Below, in pieces: positions 62,934 through 64,000 of a DNA stretch of 64,000 nt (its first letter is position 1; each line of letters opens with the position of its first letter). The position numbers were made by a program, and so were the translations under genes. The stretch lies in NCBI RefSeq assembly GCF_006965485.1, contig NZ_CP041360.1, forward strand, positions 2,728,001 to 2,792,000. Reading direction: 5' to 3'. This stretch comes from Spirosoma sp. KCTC 42546. GTDB lineage: Bacteria > Bacteroidota > Bacteroidia > Cytophagales > Spirosomataceae. The notes under the pieces were generated by a model that was given only the letters and a program-made list of their open reading frames with translations, was not told the origin of the DNA and did not search any database.

Positions 62934-64000
62934 CTACAACGCCAATGATTTCATCTGTTTCACCGCGTAGTTAGCGGCTCTGGCGGTGAGGGCCATGTAG
63001 GTCAAAGATGGGTTCTGGGTGCTGGTTGAGGTCATGCAGGCACCGTCGGTTACGAAAACGTTTTTGCAGTGGTGCAATTGATTCCAGCGATTCAGTAAGG
63101 ATGTTTTTGGATCATGACCCATCCGAACGCCCCCCATCTCGTGGTTTTCGCTGCCGGGTAATCGTCCCGTATCCTGCGTGCGAATGTTTTTGAAGCCTGC
63201 CTTCGTGTACATCTCGGTAAACTGCCCGAAGAAATCCTTCAGAATTTTCTCGTCGTTCTCATCGTAACTTACCGACACCCGCAACTGCGGGATGCCCCAA
63301 TTATCTTTCAACACCGAATCAAGTCGTACGGTACTGCTGGCTTTGGGAATGGTTTCGGCCATCATTGCCGAACCCACCTGCCAATCGCCCAGGGTAGGGT
63401 TGAGCAAGTTCTGTTTCAAGGATGCGCCAATGCCTTCCTGATTTTGAAGCTCCGCTCTTGACGAATAGAACGTAGCAGCATAGCCGCGCAGAAAATCGGT
63501 TTCCTGCTTATGAACATTCCGGAAACGGGGAATATAACTGCTATTCGGTCGGCGACCGTCGGTGGTAGAGTCAAGGTTACCATCGTAGGTTGCCGTAACC
63601 CGTCCCCGATAACTATGAAATGCCATGTGTGTGCCGAGCAACCCACTGTCATTCCCTAATCCGTTTGGAAACCGGTTAGAGGTCGAGTTCAACAGAATCA
63701 AGTTGGTGTGCAGCGCCGATGCATTCACGAAAATAATGCGGGCATAGTACTCGGTCATCTGGTGAGTTTTGGCATCAATGACCCGAACGCTCGTTGCCTT
63801 ATTAGTTTTCTCGTCGTAGATGATAGAATGGACGACTGAGTCGGGTTGGAGCGTGAGTTTTCCCGTACGAAGCGCCCATGGAATGGTGGAGGCATTGCTA
63901 CTGTAGTAGCCTCCGTATGGACAACCGCGTTCACAAAGGGTTCGGTGCTGGCACCTTGCGCGACCTTGTTGATAATGAATCGGTTGAGGATCTGTGAGGT
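62934..64000 (-). CDS. GMC family oxidoreductase (partial, N-terminus beyond window end)
   Basis: The C-terminal 355 codons, open to the window edge. An internal ATG at 63758 is not the start, because the frame continues with family-like sequence (CERGCPYGG, SSNASTIPW) past it. GMC C-terminal features are HEMGGVRMGHDPKTS and the final TQNPSLTYMALTARAANYAV. The CxxxC-rich segment before SSNAS is typical of gluconate-2-dehydrogenase-like flavoproteins. It oxidises alcohol groups of sugars using FAD. The N-terminal FAD motif is outside the window. Confidence 0.92.
   Translation of the reverse strand, partial: LTDPQPIHYQQGRARCQHRTLCERGCPYGGYYSSNASTIPWALRTGKLTLQPDSVVHSIIYDEKTNKATSVRVIDAKTHQMTEYYARIIFVNASALHTNLILLNSTSNRFPNGLGNDSGLLGTHMAFHSYRGRVTATYDGNLDSTTDGRRPNSSYIPRFRNVHKQETDFLRGYAATFYSSRAELQNQEGIGASLKQNLLNPTLGDWQVGSAMMAETIPKASSTVRLDSVLKDNWGIPQLRVSVSYDENDEKILKDFFGQFTEMYTKAGFKNIRTQDTGRLPGSENHEMGGVRMGHDPKTSLLNRWNQLHHCKNVFVTDGACMTSTSTQNPSLTYMALTARAANYAVKQMKSLAL

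Overview
The window looks like chromosomal DNA of a Bacteroidota bacterium of the order Cytophagales, most like Spirosoma or a close relative. This is inferred from gene content: a TamL-type lipoprotein Omp85 protein, LptE, a DUF6427-type membrane protein, GH109-like and GH105-DUF4350 proteins, Tat-type leaders on sugar oxidoreductases, and several TAnTTTG-type promoter boxes. It is also inferred from the order miaB - sigma-54 activator - lptE - TPR protein - secG - groES - groEL, which is typical of the phylum. No rRNA, tRNA, CRISPR array, IS element or prophage was seen.

Layout. 1-3068: a split transketolase whose two subunit genes are separated by a two-gene ABC-type ATPase + TOPRIM-like cassette resembling a defence module. 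3125-10444: housekeeping genes (peroxiredoxin, M23 and M48 peptidases, FAH hydrolase, sucC, a LolD-like ATPase, DoxX). 10608-18551: chaperonins, SecG, LptE, the sigma-54 activator and MiaB, all on the minus strand. 18722-30457: envelope and RNA genes (TamL, an rRNA/tRNA methyltransferase, a di-haem peroxidase, a phosphatase, a queuosine-precursor transporter, RbfA, a LolC/E-like permease). 30485-36026: sugar uptake and metabolism, with a DUF4258/YgiT toxin-antitoxin-like pair embedded in an overlapping four-gene operon. 36302-45988: pterin genes (queD-like, folE), sugar-modifying enzymes, an ECF sigma factor with its membrane partner, and GH88. 46189-50793: a large KAP-NTPase/CHAT-protease fusion beside a coiled-coil membrane protein, the most striking accessory locus. 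51129-55485: RND efflux pump and adaptor. 55957-64000: GH65-like, Nudix, flavoprotein, GH105-DUF4350 and a partial GMC oxidoreductase.

The most unusual feature at the DNA level is the density of intergenic palindromes. Many have arms built from degenerate units of about 7 to 11 bp (AATGTA/AATGAAT, TACGAAT, TTACCGAC, GAGCGAGG types). They lie within operons and supply real coding sequence. Two copies encode most of the lipoprotein signal peptides of LptE and TamL, one supplies the stop codon of MiaB, and one lies in frame inside MiaB. The two conflict-type loci (569-2115 and 46189-50793) look more AT-rich than their neighbours by eye, which fits acquisition by transfer.
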